The notes: generated by a model from the sequence alone, not told the origin. DNA of 64,000 nt from Pseudomonas sp. KU43P (GCF_033095865.1 NZ_AP019365.1:4809501-4873500); one strand, 5' to 3'; positions 26,546 through 36,133 are shown, counted from the first letter of the stretch. Numbers and translations are program-made.

Positions 26546-27595
26546 ATGACCACGCTTTTCGATCCGATCACGCTGGGCGACGTGCAATTGCCCAACCGCA
26601 TCATCATGGCGCCGCTGACCCGCTGCCGCGCCGACGAAGGCCGGGTGCCCAACGCCCTGATGGCCGAGTACTACGTTCAGCGCGCCAGCGCCGGCCTGAT
26701 CCTCAGCGAAGCCACTTCGGTTTCGCCGATGGGCGTCGGCTACCCGGACACCCCCGGCATCTGGAACGACCAGCAGGTGCGCGGCTGGAACAATGTCACC
26801 AAGGCCGTGCACGGTGCTGGCGGGCGCATCTTCCTGCAGTTGTGGCACGTGGGCCGTATCTCCCACCCCAGCTACCTGAATGGCGAGCTCCCGGTTGCGC
26901 CCAGTGCGATCCAGCCCAAGGGCCATGTCAGCTTGGTGCGCCCGATCACCGAATACCCCACTCCGCGTGCGCTGGAAACCGAAGAGATCGCCGACATCGT
27001 CGAGGCCTACCGCAGCGGCGCCGAAAACGCCAAGGCAGCAGGCTTCGATGGTGTGGAAATCCATGGTGCCAACGGCTACCTGCTCGACCAGTTCTTGCAG
27101 AGCAGCACCAACCAGCGCACCGACCGCTACGGTGGCTCGCTGGAGAACCGCGCGCGGCTGCTGCTGGAAGTGACCGACGTGGCCATCGAGGTGTGGGGTG
27201 CGGGGCGCGTGGGTGTGCATCTGGCGCCGCGAGCCGACTCGCATGACATGGGTGATGCCGACCGTGCGCAAACCTTCACTTACGTGGCGCAGGAACTGGG
27301 CAAGCGTGGCATCGCCTTCATCTGCTCGCGGGAGAAGGAAGCGGATGACAGCATCGGCCCGCTGATCAAGGAAGCGTTCGGCGGCCCGTATATCGTCAAC
27401 GAGCGGTTCGACAAGGCCAGTGCCAATGCCGCGTTGGCCAATGGTCGGGCGGATGCGGTGGCGTTCGGCGTGCCGTTCATTGCCAACCCTGATCTGCCAG
27501 CGCGCTTGGCGGCCGATGCGCCGTTGAACCAGGCGCATCCGGAGACGTTCTATGCAAAGGGGCCGGTGGGGTATATCGATTATCCGCGCCTGTAA
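26546..27595 (+). CDS. xenB: Old Yellow Enzyme-type xenobiotic/enoate reductase
   Basis: 349 residues. An FMN-dependent NAD(P)H reductase of the OYE family that reduces activated alkenes, nitrate esters and nitroaromatics. Motifs: IIMAPLTRCRAD, the substrate and FMN residues in LWHVGRISHPS, GFDGVEIHGANGYLLDQFLQ, and NQRTDRYGGSLENRARLL. It forms an operon with the ArsR regulator. The last 17 codons plus stop and the following REP are copied in tandem immediately downstream. Confidence 0.92.
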   Translation: MTTLFDPITLGDVQLPNRIIMAPLTRCRADEGRVPNALMAEYYVQRASAGLILSEATSVSPMGVGYPDTPGIWNDQQVRGWNNVTKAVHGAGGRIFLQLWHVGRISHPSYLNGELPVAPSAIQPKGHVSLVRPITEYPTPRALETEEIADIVEAYRSGAENAKAAGFDGVEIHGANGYLLDQFLQSSTNQRTDRYGGSLENRARLLLEVTDVAIEVWGAGRVGVHLAPRADSHDMGDADRAQTFTYVAQELGKRGIAFICSREKEADDSIGPLIKEAFGGPYIVNERFDKASANAALANGRADAVAFGVPFIANPDLPARLAADAPLNQAHPETFYAKGPVGYIDYPRL

Positions 27596-27796
27596 GTGAG
27601 ATAGCTGGGGCCGCCTTGCGGCCCAATCGCCGGCAAGCCGGCTCCCACAGACTGGTGATGTAGCTGTGGGAGACGTTCTATGCAAAGGGGCCGGTGGGGT
27701 ATATCGATTATCCGCGCCTGTAAATGAGATAGCTGGGGCCGCCTTGCGGCCCAATCGCCGGCAAGCCGGCTCCCACAGACTGGTGATGTACCTGTG
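27541..27796. repeat. 128-bp tandem duplication of xenB 3' end plus REP
   Basis: Copy 1 (27541-27668) contains the last xenB codons, stop, and a REP. Copy 2 (27669-27796) repeats it with only two substitutions. GGAG occurs at both junctions and at the right end, so slippage or unequal exchange between GGAG microhomologies explains it. Copy 2 has no start and is not a separate gene. Confidence 0.95.
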
Positions 27797-27822
27797 GGAG
27801 CCGGCTTGCCGGCGATAGCGGC
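27619..27822. repeat. Three REP elements after xenB
   Basis: Two forward REPs (about 27625-27652 and 27753-27780, from the tandem duplication) and one inverted REP (about 27793-27822). Each forward copy is preceded by a GGGCCGCCTTGCGGCCC stem. Confidence 0.9.
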
Positions 27823-27832
27823 TCAGGGAATA

Positions 27833-28657
27833 TCAAGGCCGAGCATTGATCTGCTGCTGCAAATTCTGAATTTGGCTCTGAAGGGTATTGATGCTGCGGG
27901 TTGTCTGCCCACGAAACGCATCGAACTCCTGCACCGAAGCACCACCCGAAGCCGCTGCCGGTCGGTTGTCGGCCTGGCTCTTCAATACCAGCACATCCTG
28001 CTCCAGGCTCTCGATCGCTGCCTTCTGGTTACCCTGTTTCTTCAGCGCCGCCACTTCATCGTTCAGGCTCTTGAGCTGACCATCCAGCTTGCCGCCGTCC
28101 ACCTGCCCCGATTTCAGCGCTGCCAGCTCGCCATTAACCGCCTTCAACTGTGCCTGTAGCTGCGTCTGAAGTTCGGTCACTACCTTTTGTTGTTCACGGG
28201 TATCGGCCAGCACCTGCTCCAGGCGCTTGCCCAGGTCGCCCGCCTGCCCGGCCACGCCCTGCTGCTGCTTGCCCTGCTCGGCCAGGCTGGCCTGCAGTTG
28301 GCGGATCTGCAGCTTCAACGCCTCACTGCCGGTATTGACCGTGGACTCACTGGCATCGACCTTGCCGCTGATGGCCTGCAAACGCCCGGCAGCTTCTTCA
28401 CTGATGCGTGCAAAGCTTTCCTGGGTAGCCACCAGTTGTTGCTCCATCAGCGAAATCTGCTGGAAACTCCACCAGCCCAGGCCCGCCAGTGCGATGAACG
28501 ATGCGCCCAGCAGCGCCCAGAGGGGGCCTGTGCTGACTGGCTTCGCGGCTTTCTGACGGCTGCGCGAAACGTGCGCCGGCAGCAGTTCGTCGTCATCAGG
28601 AGTACCGGCCCGCAGAGTGGGCACGTCATCGAAATCGTCGTGGGCATCGTTACGCAT
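27833..28657 (-). CDS. Membrane-anchored coiled-coil protein
   Basis: 274 residues. An acidic cytoplasmic N-terminus (MRNDAHDDFDDVPTL) is followed by one membrane helix at about 50-68 (ALLGASFIALAGLGWW). A long Gln/Ala/Leu-rich coiled coil extends to the C-terminus, probably in the periplasm. Such proteins are conserved in Pseudomonas without known function; a cell-envelope scaffold is possible. The start lacks a strong ribosome site; a TTG at 28684 would add nine residues. Confidence 0.75.
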   Translation of the reverse strand: MRNDAHDDFDDVPTLRAGTPDDDELLPAHVSRSRQKAAKPVSTGPLWALLGASFIALAGLGWWSFQQISLMEQQLVATQESFARISEEAAGRLQAISGKVDASESTVNTGSEALKLQIRQLQASLAEQGKQQQGVAGQAGDLGKRLEQVLADTREQQKVVTELQTQLQAQLKAVNGELAALKSGQVDGGKLDGQLKSLNDEVAALKKQGNQKAAIESLEQDVLVLKSQADNRPAAASGGASVQEFDAFRGQTTRSINTLQSQIQNLQQQINARP

Positions 28658-28744
28658 AGGTGGGGTCAACCGCAGTAGTAGCAAAGAGGCATTAGTATAA
28701 ACCGCTCGCGCGGCGCTCAGATGACCATCATCAGTCGGCCAGGT

Positions 28745-29740
28745 TCACTGGCCAAGCGGCTGGTGCTTCCACCAGGCGCAGAATTCATCCAGCGCCGTCC
28801 ACAGGCTGACCTTGGGCTGGTAGTCCAGATACTGCCGGGCACGGCTGATGTCCAGGGTGAAATCGCGGCTCATCACCTGCATCCCCAGGCGCGACAAGGT
28901 TGGCTGCGGGCGCCCGGGCCAGAGCATGCACGCCCCCTCGTTCAGTGCCGCCAGGCTGTAGGCCAGGCCGTAGGAACGGTAACGGGTAACCTGCGGCAGG
29001 TGCATTTGCCGCATGACGTAGTTCACCACATCCCACAACGGCAGAGGGTGACCGTTGCTGATGTTGTAGGCCTGACCCAGGGCACGGTCGTCGGCGAACA
29101 GCGCACTGAGCAGCGCTTCGTTGAGGTTGTGCACGCTGGTGAAGTCGACCTTGTTCAGACCATTGCCGATGATCGCCACACGGCCCTTGCGCTGCATCTG
29201 CATCAAGCGTGGGAAGAGGCTCGCATCCCCTGCCCCGGTGACGAAGCGCGGGCGCAGCGCCAGCACTTCCAGGCCGAACTCCTGGGCACCGAACACTTTC
29301 TGCTCGGCCAGGTGCTTGGTCAGCGCATAGTGGCCATGGAAGCGGCGCGGAACCTGGTCTTCCCGGACATCCAGGCGCGACCGGCCGTTGAAGTAGATCG
29401 ACGGCGAAGACAAGTGCACCAGGCGGCGCACATGTTCCTTCAGGCACCCCTCGACGATGTTTTCGGTAACTACCACGTTGCCCTGATGGAAGTCCTGATA
29501 GCGCCCCCAACTGCCCACCGCGCCTGCGCAATGCACCACCGCCTCGACGCCCTGGCACAGGCGCCGGGCCAGCTCGGCATCGCCCAGGTCGCCGGGGATG
29601 AACTGCGCGCCGCGCTTGACCAGGTGCTCCACACCCTCGGCACGCCGGCCGCTGACCCGCACGTCCAGGCCCTGCTCCAGGGCAAAGCGCGCAAAGCGCC
29701 CACCGATGAAGCCGCTCGCGCCAGTGACCAGAATTCGCAT
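28745..29740 (-). CDS. NAD-dependent epimerase/dehydratase (3-beta-HSD-like SDR)
   Basis: 331 residues, extended SDR. GASGFIGG (NAD binding, 7-14), SSPSIYF and the YALTK active-site Tyr-Lys are present. The 3-beta-HSD-like features (FTSVHNLNEALLSAL) suggest oxidation or isomerisation of a hydroxylated lipid or sugar nucleotide; substrate unknown. GGAG lies six bases before the ATG. Confidence 0.85.
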   Translation of the reverse strand: MRILVTGASGFIGGRFARFALEQGLDVRVSGRRAEGVEHLVKRGAQFIPGDLGDAELARRLCQGVEAVVHCAGAVGSWGRYQDFHQGNVVVTENIVEGCLKEHVRRLVHLSSPSIYFNGRSRLDVREDQVPRRFHGHYALTKHLAEQKVFGAQEFGLEVLALRPRFVTGAGDASLFPRLMQMQRKGRVAIIGNGLNKVDFTSVHNLNEALLSALFADDRALGQAYNISNGHPLPLWDVVNYVMRQMHLPQVTRYRSYGLAYSLAALNEGACMLWPGRPQPTLSRLGMQVMSRDFTLDISRARQYLDYQPKVSLWTALDEFCAWWKHQPLGQ

Positions 29741-29785
29741 GTATGACTCCGCCTTGATTTCAGATGCAACAGACGCCAGCCGCGG

Positions 29786-30676
29786 CTACAAGGGCACCAG
29801 CCAGTGCCGTGCCGTATGCCGCAAATGCTCGGTCAGTTGCGCGAGCAATTGCCCGCCATTGCGCCAATGATGCCAGTACAAAGGCACGTCGATGGGAGTA
29901 TCGGCGCAGATTTCCACCAGTTTCCCGTTGGCCAATTGCTCGCGGGCCTGCAACTCGGGCACCAGGCCCCAGCCCAGGCCGGCCTCGGTCATGCGCAGGA
30001 AGCCTTCGGAAGATGGGCACAGGTGGTGCAGGAAGCCGTCCTGAATCCCCAGCGAAGCCAGGTAACGATGCTGCAGGAAATCGTCCGGGCCATAGACGAT
30101 GGCCGGCGTACGGGCCAGGCGCTGTACCTCGAACCCCCGTGGGAAATACCGCGCCATGAACCCTGGGCTGGCCAGCGCCCGGTAGCGCATGGCCCCCAAC
30201 GGCAGGCTACGTGCCCCCGCCACCGGTCGCTCGCTGCCGCACAGGCACGCCGCCACGTCACCTGCGCGCATTCGCTTGAGGCCAACCTCCTGGTCTTCCA
30301 CAACCAAGTCGGTCAACAACTGATGCTCGGCGCAGAATGCGCCCACCGCGCCGGCCCACCAGGTCGCCAGGCTATCGGCGTTGAGGGCGATGCGCAGGCG
30401 CTCGGGCATGCCCTCCTCATCCAAGGCCGGGACCTGGCGTTGCAGGTCACGCTCGAGCAGGCGCACCTGCTGCACATGGTTGAGCAACTGGCGGCCCACC
30501 TCGGTCGGGCTCGGCGGCGCGGCGCGCACCAGCACCGGCTGGCCGACCCGTGCTTCGAGCAGTTTGATACGTTGGGAGATGGCCGATTGCGACAGCCCCA
30601 GCACCTGCGCGGCGCGCTCGAACCCGCCTTGCTCGATCACCGCCGCGAGGGCGGCCAGCAGCTTGTAGTCGAACAT
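29786..30676 (-). CDS. argP: LysR-type regulator ArgP (IciA)
   Basis: 296 residues. The N-terminal winged HTH (FERAAQVLGLSQSAISQRIKLLEARVG) and the LysR effector domain match ArgP, which senses lysine and arginine and activates the ArgO/LysE exporter. It is divergent from exactly such an exporter gene across 89 bp, the classic arrangement. Regulation of the exporter is inferred from this. Confidence 0.92.
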   Translation of the reverse strand: MFDYKLLAALAAVIEQGGFERAAQVLGLSQSAISQRIKLLEARVGQPVLVRAAPPSPTEVGRQLLNHVQQVRLLERDLQRQVPALDEEGMPERLRIALNADSLATWWAGAVGAFCAEHQLLTDLVVEDQEVGLKRMRAGDVAACLCGSERPVAGARSLPLGAMRYRALASPGFMARYFPRGFEVQRLARTPAIVYGPDDFLQHRYLASLGIQDGFLHHLCPSSEGFLRMTEAGLGWGLVPELQAREQLANGKLVEICADTPIDVPLYWHHWRNGGQLLAQLTEHLRHTARHWLVPL

Positions 30677-30765
30677 CGATTTTCCTAATGACGGATCAGC
30701 GTTATTTGTTTTTCTTATACATCCTCAATCCGCACAATGGCCACATCTTCTTTGGAGTACCTGCC

Positions 30766-31365
30766 ATGTGGCAAAGCTATTTGAACGGCATGTTGGTGGC
30801 CTTCGGCCTGATCATGGCCATCGGTGCGCAGAACGCCTTCGTTCTCGCCCAGAGCCTTCGGCGTGAACATCACCTGCCGGTGGCGTTATTGTGCATCGTC
30901 TGTGACGCCATACTGGTGGCGGCCGGGGTATTCGGCCTGGCCACGGTGCTGGCGCACAACCCGACGCTGCTGGCCATCGCTCGCTGGGGCGGCGCGGTGT
31001 TCCTGATCTGGTATGGCGCCAAGGCGTTGCGCAGCGCCTGTTCGAAACAGAGCCTGCAACACCAGGAAGGCCAAGGCATGCGCTCGCGCCGCGCAGTGCT
31101 GCTCAGTGCCCTGGCAGTGACGCTGCTCAACCCCCATGTGTACCTGGACACCGTGCTGCTAATTGGCTCGCTGGGCGCCCAGCAGACCGTGCCCGGCGCC
31201 TATGTGGCCGGTGCCGCCAGTGCCTCGGCACTGTGGTTCACCACCCTGGCAGTTGGCGCGGCGTGGCTGGCGCCCTGGCTGGCCCGTCCCACTACCTGGC
31301 GCATGCTCGACCTGATGGTGGCGGTAATGATGTTCGCCGTGGCGGCCCAGTTGATCTTTACCTGA
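30766..31365 (+). CDS. lysE: LysE/ArgO amino-acid exporter
   Basis: 199 residues, about six membrane helices. The opening MLVAFGLIMAIGAQNAFVLAQSL and the NPHVYLDTVLLIG segment are signatures of LysE/ArgO. It exports basic amino acids across the inner membrane. GGAG lies nine bases before the ATG at 30766. Its divergent neighbour argP is the probable activator. Confidence 0.9.
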   Translation: MWQSYLNGMLVAFGLIMAIGAQNAFVLAQSLRREHHLPVALLCIVCDAILVAAGVFGLATVLAHNPTLLAIARWGGAVFLIWYGAKALRSACSKQSLQHQEGQGMRSRRAVLLSALAVTLLNPHVYLDTVLLIGSLGAQQTVPGAYVAGAASASALWFTTLAVGAAWLAPWLARPTTWRMLDLMVAVMMFAVAAQLIFT

Positions 31366-31371
31366 CCTCTA

Positions 31372-31449
31372 GGCCTCATCGCCGGCAAGTCGGCTCCCAC
31401 AGACAACGGCGCTGGCTGTACCTGTGGCAGCCGGCTTGCCGGCGATGAG
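31372..31449. repeat. REP pair after lysE
   Basis: Forward TCATCGCCGGCAAGTCGGCT (one substitution) and inverted CAGCCGGCTTGCCGGCGATG. After it the lysE-sodB gap holds a TATGAT hexamer at 31553-31558, a possible -10 for sodB without a clear -35. Confidence 0.88.
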
Positions 31450-31662
31450 GCTCGCGCAGGCGCCAGCCCGCCACCGCCGGTCGGCGTTCGCCAACCGCTC
31501 TGGAACCTCTATTCCCTATCTTTGTTGCGTGGTTATGCGCCGGGGCTGGTGCTATGATCCAGCCCTTGCGTCGCAAAGAGTACAAACTCGCCGACGCACT
31601 TAGGGCCGCCCGTGATCGGCCTTGCGCAAACCGCGAACTAGACCTGAATCAGGAGATCCACC

Positions 31663-32259
31663 ATGGCTTTTGAATTGCCGCCGCTGCCATACGCCCACGA
31701 TGCTCTGCAGCCGCACATCTCCAAGGAAACCCTGGAGTATCACCACGACAAGCACCACAACACCTATGTCGTGAACCTGAACAACCTGGTCCCAGGCACC
31801 GAATTCGAAGGCAAGACCCTGGAAGAGATCGTCAAGACCTCTTCGGGCGGCATCTTCAACAACGCCGCTCAAGTCTGGAACCATACCTTCTACTGGAACT
31901 GCCTGGCGCCAAACGCCGGTGGCCAACCGACCGGTGCCCTGGCTGAAGCCATCAACGCCGCTTTCGGTTCCTTCGACAAGTTCAAGGAAGAGTTCACCAA
32001 GACTTCGGTGGGCACCTTCGGTTCCGGCTGGGGCTGGCTGGTTAAGAAAGCTGACGGTTCCCTGGCCCTGGCCAGCACCATCGGCGCCGGCTGCCCGCTG
32101 ACCAGCGGCGACACCCCGCTGCTGACCTGCGACGTCTGGGAACACGCCTACTACATCGACTACCGCAACCTGCGTCCGAAGTACGTCGAGGCGTTCTGGA
32201 ACCTGGTCAACTGGAAGTTCGTTGCCGAGCAGTTCGAAGGCAAGACCTTCACGGCCTGA
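31663..32259 (+). CDS. sodB: Iron superoxide dismutase
   Basis: 198 residues. It dismutates superoxide in the cytoplasm. The metal ligands lie in [20 protein letters not shown] and [11 protein letters not shown]. The GGWGWL-type motif ([13 protein letters not shown]) fits FeSOD. CAGGAG precedes the ATG. It has its own terminator and sits upstream of bifA. Confidence 0.96.
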   Translation: MAFELPPLPYAHDALQPHISKETLEYHHDKHHNTYVVNLNNLVPGTEFEGKTLEEIVKTSSGGIFNNAAQVWNHTFYWNCLAPNAGGQPTGALAEAINAAFGSFDKFKEEFTKTSVGTFGSGWGWLVKKADGSLALASTIGAGCPLTSGDTPLLTCDVWEHAYYIDYRNLRPKYVEAFWNLVNWKFVAEQFEGKTFTA

Positions 32260-32561
32260 TTCTTTCAGCCTTGATCCAGAAACCCGGCCTTGTGCCGGGT
32301 TTTTTTATGGGGATTCAGAGCTTGGCCGAGTGCAACGGACGGCGTTCCGTCTCGAGATCATCGCAACGCTCAAACCATGCCCAAATCTCTTGCTCCCCCC
32401 GCATAGCGCGCTAACATCAATCGTCTGGACAATCGCTACAGCGTTCTCAAGTTGCAGGGTGAGGCAACCGATACACTGCTCAGGAGAGCCGCACCGGCCG
32501 ATAGTGTATTGCCAACGCCGGTGGCAAAATGATGCCACGGACATGGATTAAGGAAACCCCA
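32260..32561. other. sodB-bifA intergenic region (302 bp)
   Basis: Contains the sodB terminator (32280-32307). Further on, GCCGATAG (32497-32504) resembles the FliA -10 GCCGATAA, with a weak TCAGG upstream; it lies about 60 bp before bifA and could be its promoter. A TAAGGA ribosome site is at 32549-32554. No other gene is seen. Confidence 0.5.
32280..32307 (+). terminator. sodB terminator
   Basis: AACCCGGC / GCCGGGTT hairpin followed by a run of seven T. Confidence 0.93.
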
Positions 32562-34613
32562 TTGAAGCTGGAATTGCGCAACAGCTTGTCGGTCAAGTTG
32601 CTCAGGGTCGTGCTCCTTTCGGCGCTGGCGGTCGGTGTCGTGCTCAGTTGCGCGCAGATCGTCTACGACACCTACAAGACCCGCCAGGCCGTCAACAATG
32701 ACGCCCAGCGCATCCTCGACATGTTCCGAGATCCCTCGACCCAGGCGGTGTACAGCCTCGATAGGGAAATGGGCATGCAAGTGATGGAAGGCCTGTTCCA
32801 GGACGAATCGGTACGCCAGGCCTCCATCGGCCATCCCAACGAAACCATGCTTGCCGAAAAATCACGCCCGCTGCAGGACATGTCCATGCGCTGGCTTACC
32901 GACCTGATTCTGGGTCAAGAACGCACCTACACCACCCAGTTGGTCGGCCGCGGCCCTTACAGCGAGTATTACGGCGACTTGAGCATCACCCTCGACACCG
33001 CCTCCTACGGTGAAGACTTCCTGGTCAACGCCATCATCATCTTCGTGTCCGGCGTGCTGCGTGCCCTGGCCATGGGCCTGGTGCTTTACCTGGTCTACCA
33101 CTGGCTGCTGACCAAACCCCTGTCGAAGATCATCGAACACCTCACCCAGATCAACCCCGACCGGCCCAGCCAGCACCAGATCCCGCTGCTCAAGGGGCAC
33201 GAGAAGAATGAACTGGGCATATGGGTCAACACCGCCAACCAGTTGCTGGCCTCGATCGAACGTAACACCCACTTGCGCCACGAGGCCGAGAACAGCCTGC
33301 AGCGCATGGCCCAGTACGACTTCCTCACCGGGCTGCCCAACCGCCAGCAATTACAGGAGCAGCTCGACAAGATCCTCGCCGACGGTGCCCGCTTGCAGCA
33401 CCGTGTGGCCGTGTTGTGCGTGGGGCTGGACGACTTCAAGGGTATCAACGAGCAGTTCAGCTACCAGGTGGGCGACCAGCTTCTGCTCGCCCTGGCCGAC
33501 CGCTTGCGCGCTCACAGCGGCCGCCTGGGTGCCCTGGCGCGCCTGGGCGGCGACCAGTTCGCCCTGGTCCAGGCCAACATCGAGCAGCCCTACGAAGCAG
33601 CAGAGCTGGCCCAGAGCATCCTTGACGACCTTGAAGCGCCATTCGGCCTCGACCACCAGCAGATACGCCTGCGCGCCACCATCGGCATCACCTTGTTCCC
33701 GGAGGATGGTGACAGCACCGAGAAGCTGCTGCAGAAGGCCGAGCAGACCATGACCTTGGCCAAGGCCCGTTCGCGCAACCGCTACCAGTTCTACATTGCC
33801 AGTGTCGACAGCGAAATGCGCCGGCGCCGCGAGCTGGAAAAAGACCTGCGCGAAGCCTTGCCGCGCAACCAGTTCTACCTCGTATACCAACCGCAGATCA
33901 GCTACCGCGACCACCGCGTGGTCGGTGTCGAAGCCTTGCTGCGCTGGCAGCACCCGGAGCTGGGCATGGTCCCGCCCGACCAGTTCATCCCGCTGGCCGA
34001 GCAGAATGGCAGCATCATCAGCATCGGCGAATGGGTGCTCGACCAGGCCTGTCGGCAACTGCGCGAATGGCACGACATGGGCTTCAGCGAGCTGCGCATG
34101 GCAGTCAACCTTTCCACCGTGCAGCTTCACCACAACGAACTGCCACGGGTGGTCAACAACCTGCTGCAGGCCTACCGCCTGCCCACCCGCAGCCTGGAGC
34201 TGGAGGTGACGGAAACCGGCCTGATGGAAGATATCAGCACCGCCGCCCAGCACCTGCTCAGCCTGCGCCGCTCGGGGGCGATGATTGCCATCGATGACTT
34301 CGGCACCGGTTACTCGTCGCTGAGCTACCTGAAATCGCTGCCACTGGACAAGATCAAGATCGACAAAAGCTTCGTCCAGGACCTGCTGGACGACGATGAC
34401 GACGCCACCATCGTTCGCGCCATCATCCAGCTGGGCAAGAGCCTGGGCATGCAGGTGATCGCCGAGGGTGTGGAAACTGCCGAGCAGGAAAGCTACATCA
34501 TTGCTCAGGGCTGCCACGAAGGTCAGGGCTACCACTACAGCAAGCCGTTGTCAGCGCGCGAGCTGACCCATTTCCTCAAGCAGGCGCAGCGCAATCAGGT
34601 GTCGGTGCTGTAA
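32562..34613 (+). CDS. bifA: c-di-GMP phosphodiesterase BifA (degenerate GGDQF plus EAL)
   Basis: 683 residues. Two membrane helices (about 11-30 and 155-178) flank a short periplasmic loop; then come a GGDEF-type domain and an EAL domain. The diguanylate signature reads RLGGDQF, not GGDEF, so synthesis is lost. The EAL domain keeps EALLRWQHP, NLS, the Glu of EVTETG, DDFGTGYSS, the Lys in IKIDKSF and EGVE, so it should hydrolyse c-di-GMP. GGDQF plus EAL is the BifA hallmark; BifA promotes swarming and biofilm dispersal. The start is TTG at 32562 with TAAGGA seven bases before it, which yields MKLELRNSLSVKLLR; no ATG gives a comparable fit. Confidence 0.93.
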   Translation: MKLELRNSLSVKLLRVVLLSALAVGVVLSCAQIVYDTYKTRQAVNNDAQRILDMFRDPSTQAVYSLDREMGMQVMEGLFQDESVRQASIGHPNETMLAEKSRPLQDMSMRWLTDLILGQERTYTTQLVGRGPYSEYYGDLSITLDTASYGEDFLVNAIIIFVSGVLRALAMGLVLYLVYHWLLTKPLSKIIEHLTQINPDRPSQHQIPLLKGHEKNELGIWVNTANQLLASIERNTHLRHEAENSLQRMAQYDFLTGLPNRQQLQEQLDKILADGARLQHRVAVLCVGLDDFKGINEQFSYQVGDQLLLALADRLRAHSGRLGALARLGGDQFALVQANIEQPYEAAELAQSILDDLEAPFGLDHQQIRLRATIGITLFPEDGDSTEKLLQKAEQTMTLAKARSRNRYQFYIASVDSEMRRRRELEKDLREALPRNQFYLVYQPQISYRDHRVVGVEALLRWQHPELGMVPPDQFIPLAEQNGSIISIGEWVLDQACRQLREWHDMGFSELRMAVNLSTVQLHHNELPRVVNNLLQAYRLPTRSLELEVTETGLMEDISTAAQHLLSLRRSGAMIAIDDFGTGYSSLSYLKSLPLDKIKIDKSFVQDLLDDDDDATIVRAIIQLGKSLGMQVIAEGVETAEQESYIIAQGCHEGQGYHYSKPLSARELTHFLKQAQRNQVSVL

Positions 34614-34677
34614 CCCTGCCCCATTCGTTAAAGGCTTGGACGCTCTTTTACATGAATTGCGCGCCGGCCCCTTTACA

Positions 34678-34696
34678 GCAAATGCAAATCTTTCGC
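34678..34696. promoter_or_regulatory. Candidate Fur box
   Basis: GCAAATGCAAATCTTTCGC matches the 19-bp Fur consensus GATAATGATAATCATTATC at 12 positions. It is 75 bp before the first imelysin gene, whose relatives are often iron-regulated. Modest match. Confidence 0.4.
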
Positions 34697-34771
34697 ATGA
34701 TGTTGCCGTTTCGCGTGCCACGGCGCACGGCACAACCCTTGGTCCAACCACACGACGCAGGAAAACCAATA

Positions 34772-36109
34772 ATGATTCGAATGCCTCTGGCCTCCGCCAG
34801 TCTGCTGGCCATCGCCATCGCCCTCGCCGGTTGCGGCGAAGGCAAGGATGACAAGGCTGCCGCCCCGCAAGCTCAGGCACCTGCTGCCGCCAGCACCACC
34901 GCTGCGGCGCCTGGGGCTGTCGATGAAGCGGCCGGCAAGGCCGTGGTCAAGCATTACACCGACATGGTCTATACCGTGTACAGCGACTCGCTGAGCACCG
35001 CCAAGACCCTGCAAAGCGCCGTCGACGCGTTCCTCGCCAAGCCCAACGACGACACCTTGAAAGCCGCCAAGGCTGCCTGGGCCGCCGCACGCGTCCCTTA
35101 CCTGCAGAGTGAGGCGTTCCGCTTCGGCAACACCATCATCGACGACTGGGAAGGCCAGGTGAACGCCTGGCCCCTGGACGAAGGCCTGATCGACTACGTC
35201 GACAAGAGCTACGAGCACGCCCTGGGCAACCCCGCGGCCAGCGCCAACATCATCGCCAACACCGAGATCCAGGTCGGCGAAGAGAAGGTCGACGTCAAGG
35301 ACATCACGCCCGAGAAGCTGGCCAGCCTGAACGAACTGGGCGGCTCCGAAGCCAACGTCGCCACCGGCTACCACGCCATCGAATTCCTGCTGTGGGGCCA
35401 GGACCTCAACGGCACCGGCCCTGGCGCGGGTGCTCGCCCGGCTTCGGACTACCTCGAAGGCAAAGGCGCCACCGGCGGCCACAACGAGCGTCGCCGCGCC
35501 TATCTGAAGGCCGTGACCGACCTGCTGGTGAAAGACCTCGAAGAGATGGTCGGTAACTGGGCACCGAACGTCGCCGACAACTACCGCGCCACCCTGGAAG
35601 CCGAACCCGTGGCCGACGGCCTGCGCAAGATGCTGTTCGGCATGGGCAGCCTGTCGCTGGGCGAACTGGCCGGCGAGCGCATGAAAGTCTCGCTGGAAGC
35701 CAACTCGCCGGAAGACGAGCAGGACTGCTTCAGCGACAACACCCACTACTCGCACTTCTACGACGCCAAGGGTATCCGCAACGTCTACCTGGGCGAGTAC
35801 ACCCGTGTCGACGGCACCAAGCTGACCGGCCCGAGCCTGTCGTCGCTGGTGGCCAAGGCCGACCCGGCAGCCGACGCAGCCCTGAAGGCCGACCTGGAAA
35901 ACACCGAAGCGAAGATCCAGGTGATCGTCGACCACGCCCTCAAGGGTGAGCACTACGACCAGCTGATCGCCGCCGACAACGCTGCCGGCAACCAGATCGT
36001 GCGTGATGCCATCGCTTCGCTGGTCAAGCAGACCGGTGCCATCGAGCAGGCTGCTGGCAAGCTGGGTATTGCCAACCTGAACCCGGATACCGCCGATCAC
36101 GAATTCTGA
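34772..36109 (+). CDS. icmP: Imelysin (peptidase M75) family lipoprotein, IrpA/IcmP type
   Basis: 445 residues. A lipoprotein signal with Cys in LAGCGEG is followed by an Ala/Pro-rich linker and the two-lobed imelysin fold. The GxHxxE motif is present as GYHAIEFLLWG, the likely metal site shared with EfeO and IrpA. P. aeruginosa IcmP is reported as an insulin-cleaving protein; most members are now thought to handle iron in the periplasm. It leads a co-directional set: di-heme protein, second imelysin and DUF1513 protein. A terminator-like hairpin and REP pair separate it from the next gene, so a weak separate promoter is possible for the rest. Confidence 0.87.
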   Translation: MIRMPLASASLLAIAIALAGCGEGKDDKAAAPQAQAPAAASTTAAAPGAVDEAAGKAVVKHYTDMVYTVYSDSLSTAKTLQSAVDAFLAKPNDDTLKAAKAAWAAARVPYLQSEAFRFGNTIIDDWEGQVNAWPLDEGLIDYVDKSYEHALGNPAASANIIANTEIQVGEEKVDVKDITPEKLASLNELGGSEANVATGYHAIEFLLWGQDLNGTGPGAGARPASDYLEGKGATGGHNERRRAYLKAVTDLLVKDLEEMVGNWAPNVADNYRATLEAEPVADGLRKMLFGMGSLSLGELAGERMKVSLEANSPEDEQDCFSDNTHYSHFYDAKGIRNVYLGEYTRVDGTKLTGPSLSSLVAKADPAADAALKADLENTEAKIQVIVDHALKGEHYDQLIAADNAAGNQIVRDAIASLVKQTGAIEQAAGKLGIANLNPDTADHEF

Positions 36110-36133
36110 TTCGGACAGTTGTGGTTCGGAAAG

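Noticed and set aside
27669..27723. Second xenB C-terminus as a pseudogene
   Set aside because: It is part of the 128-bp tandem duplication, with no upstream coding part, so not an independent gene remnant.
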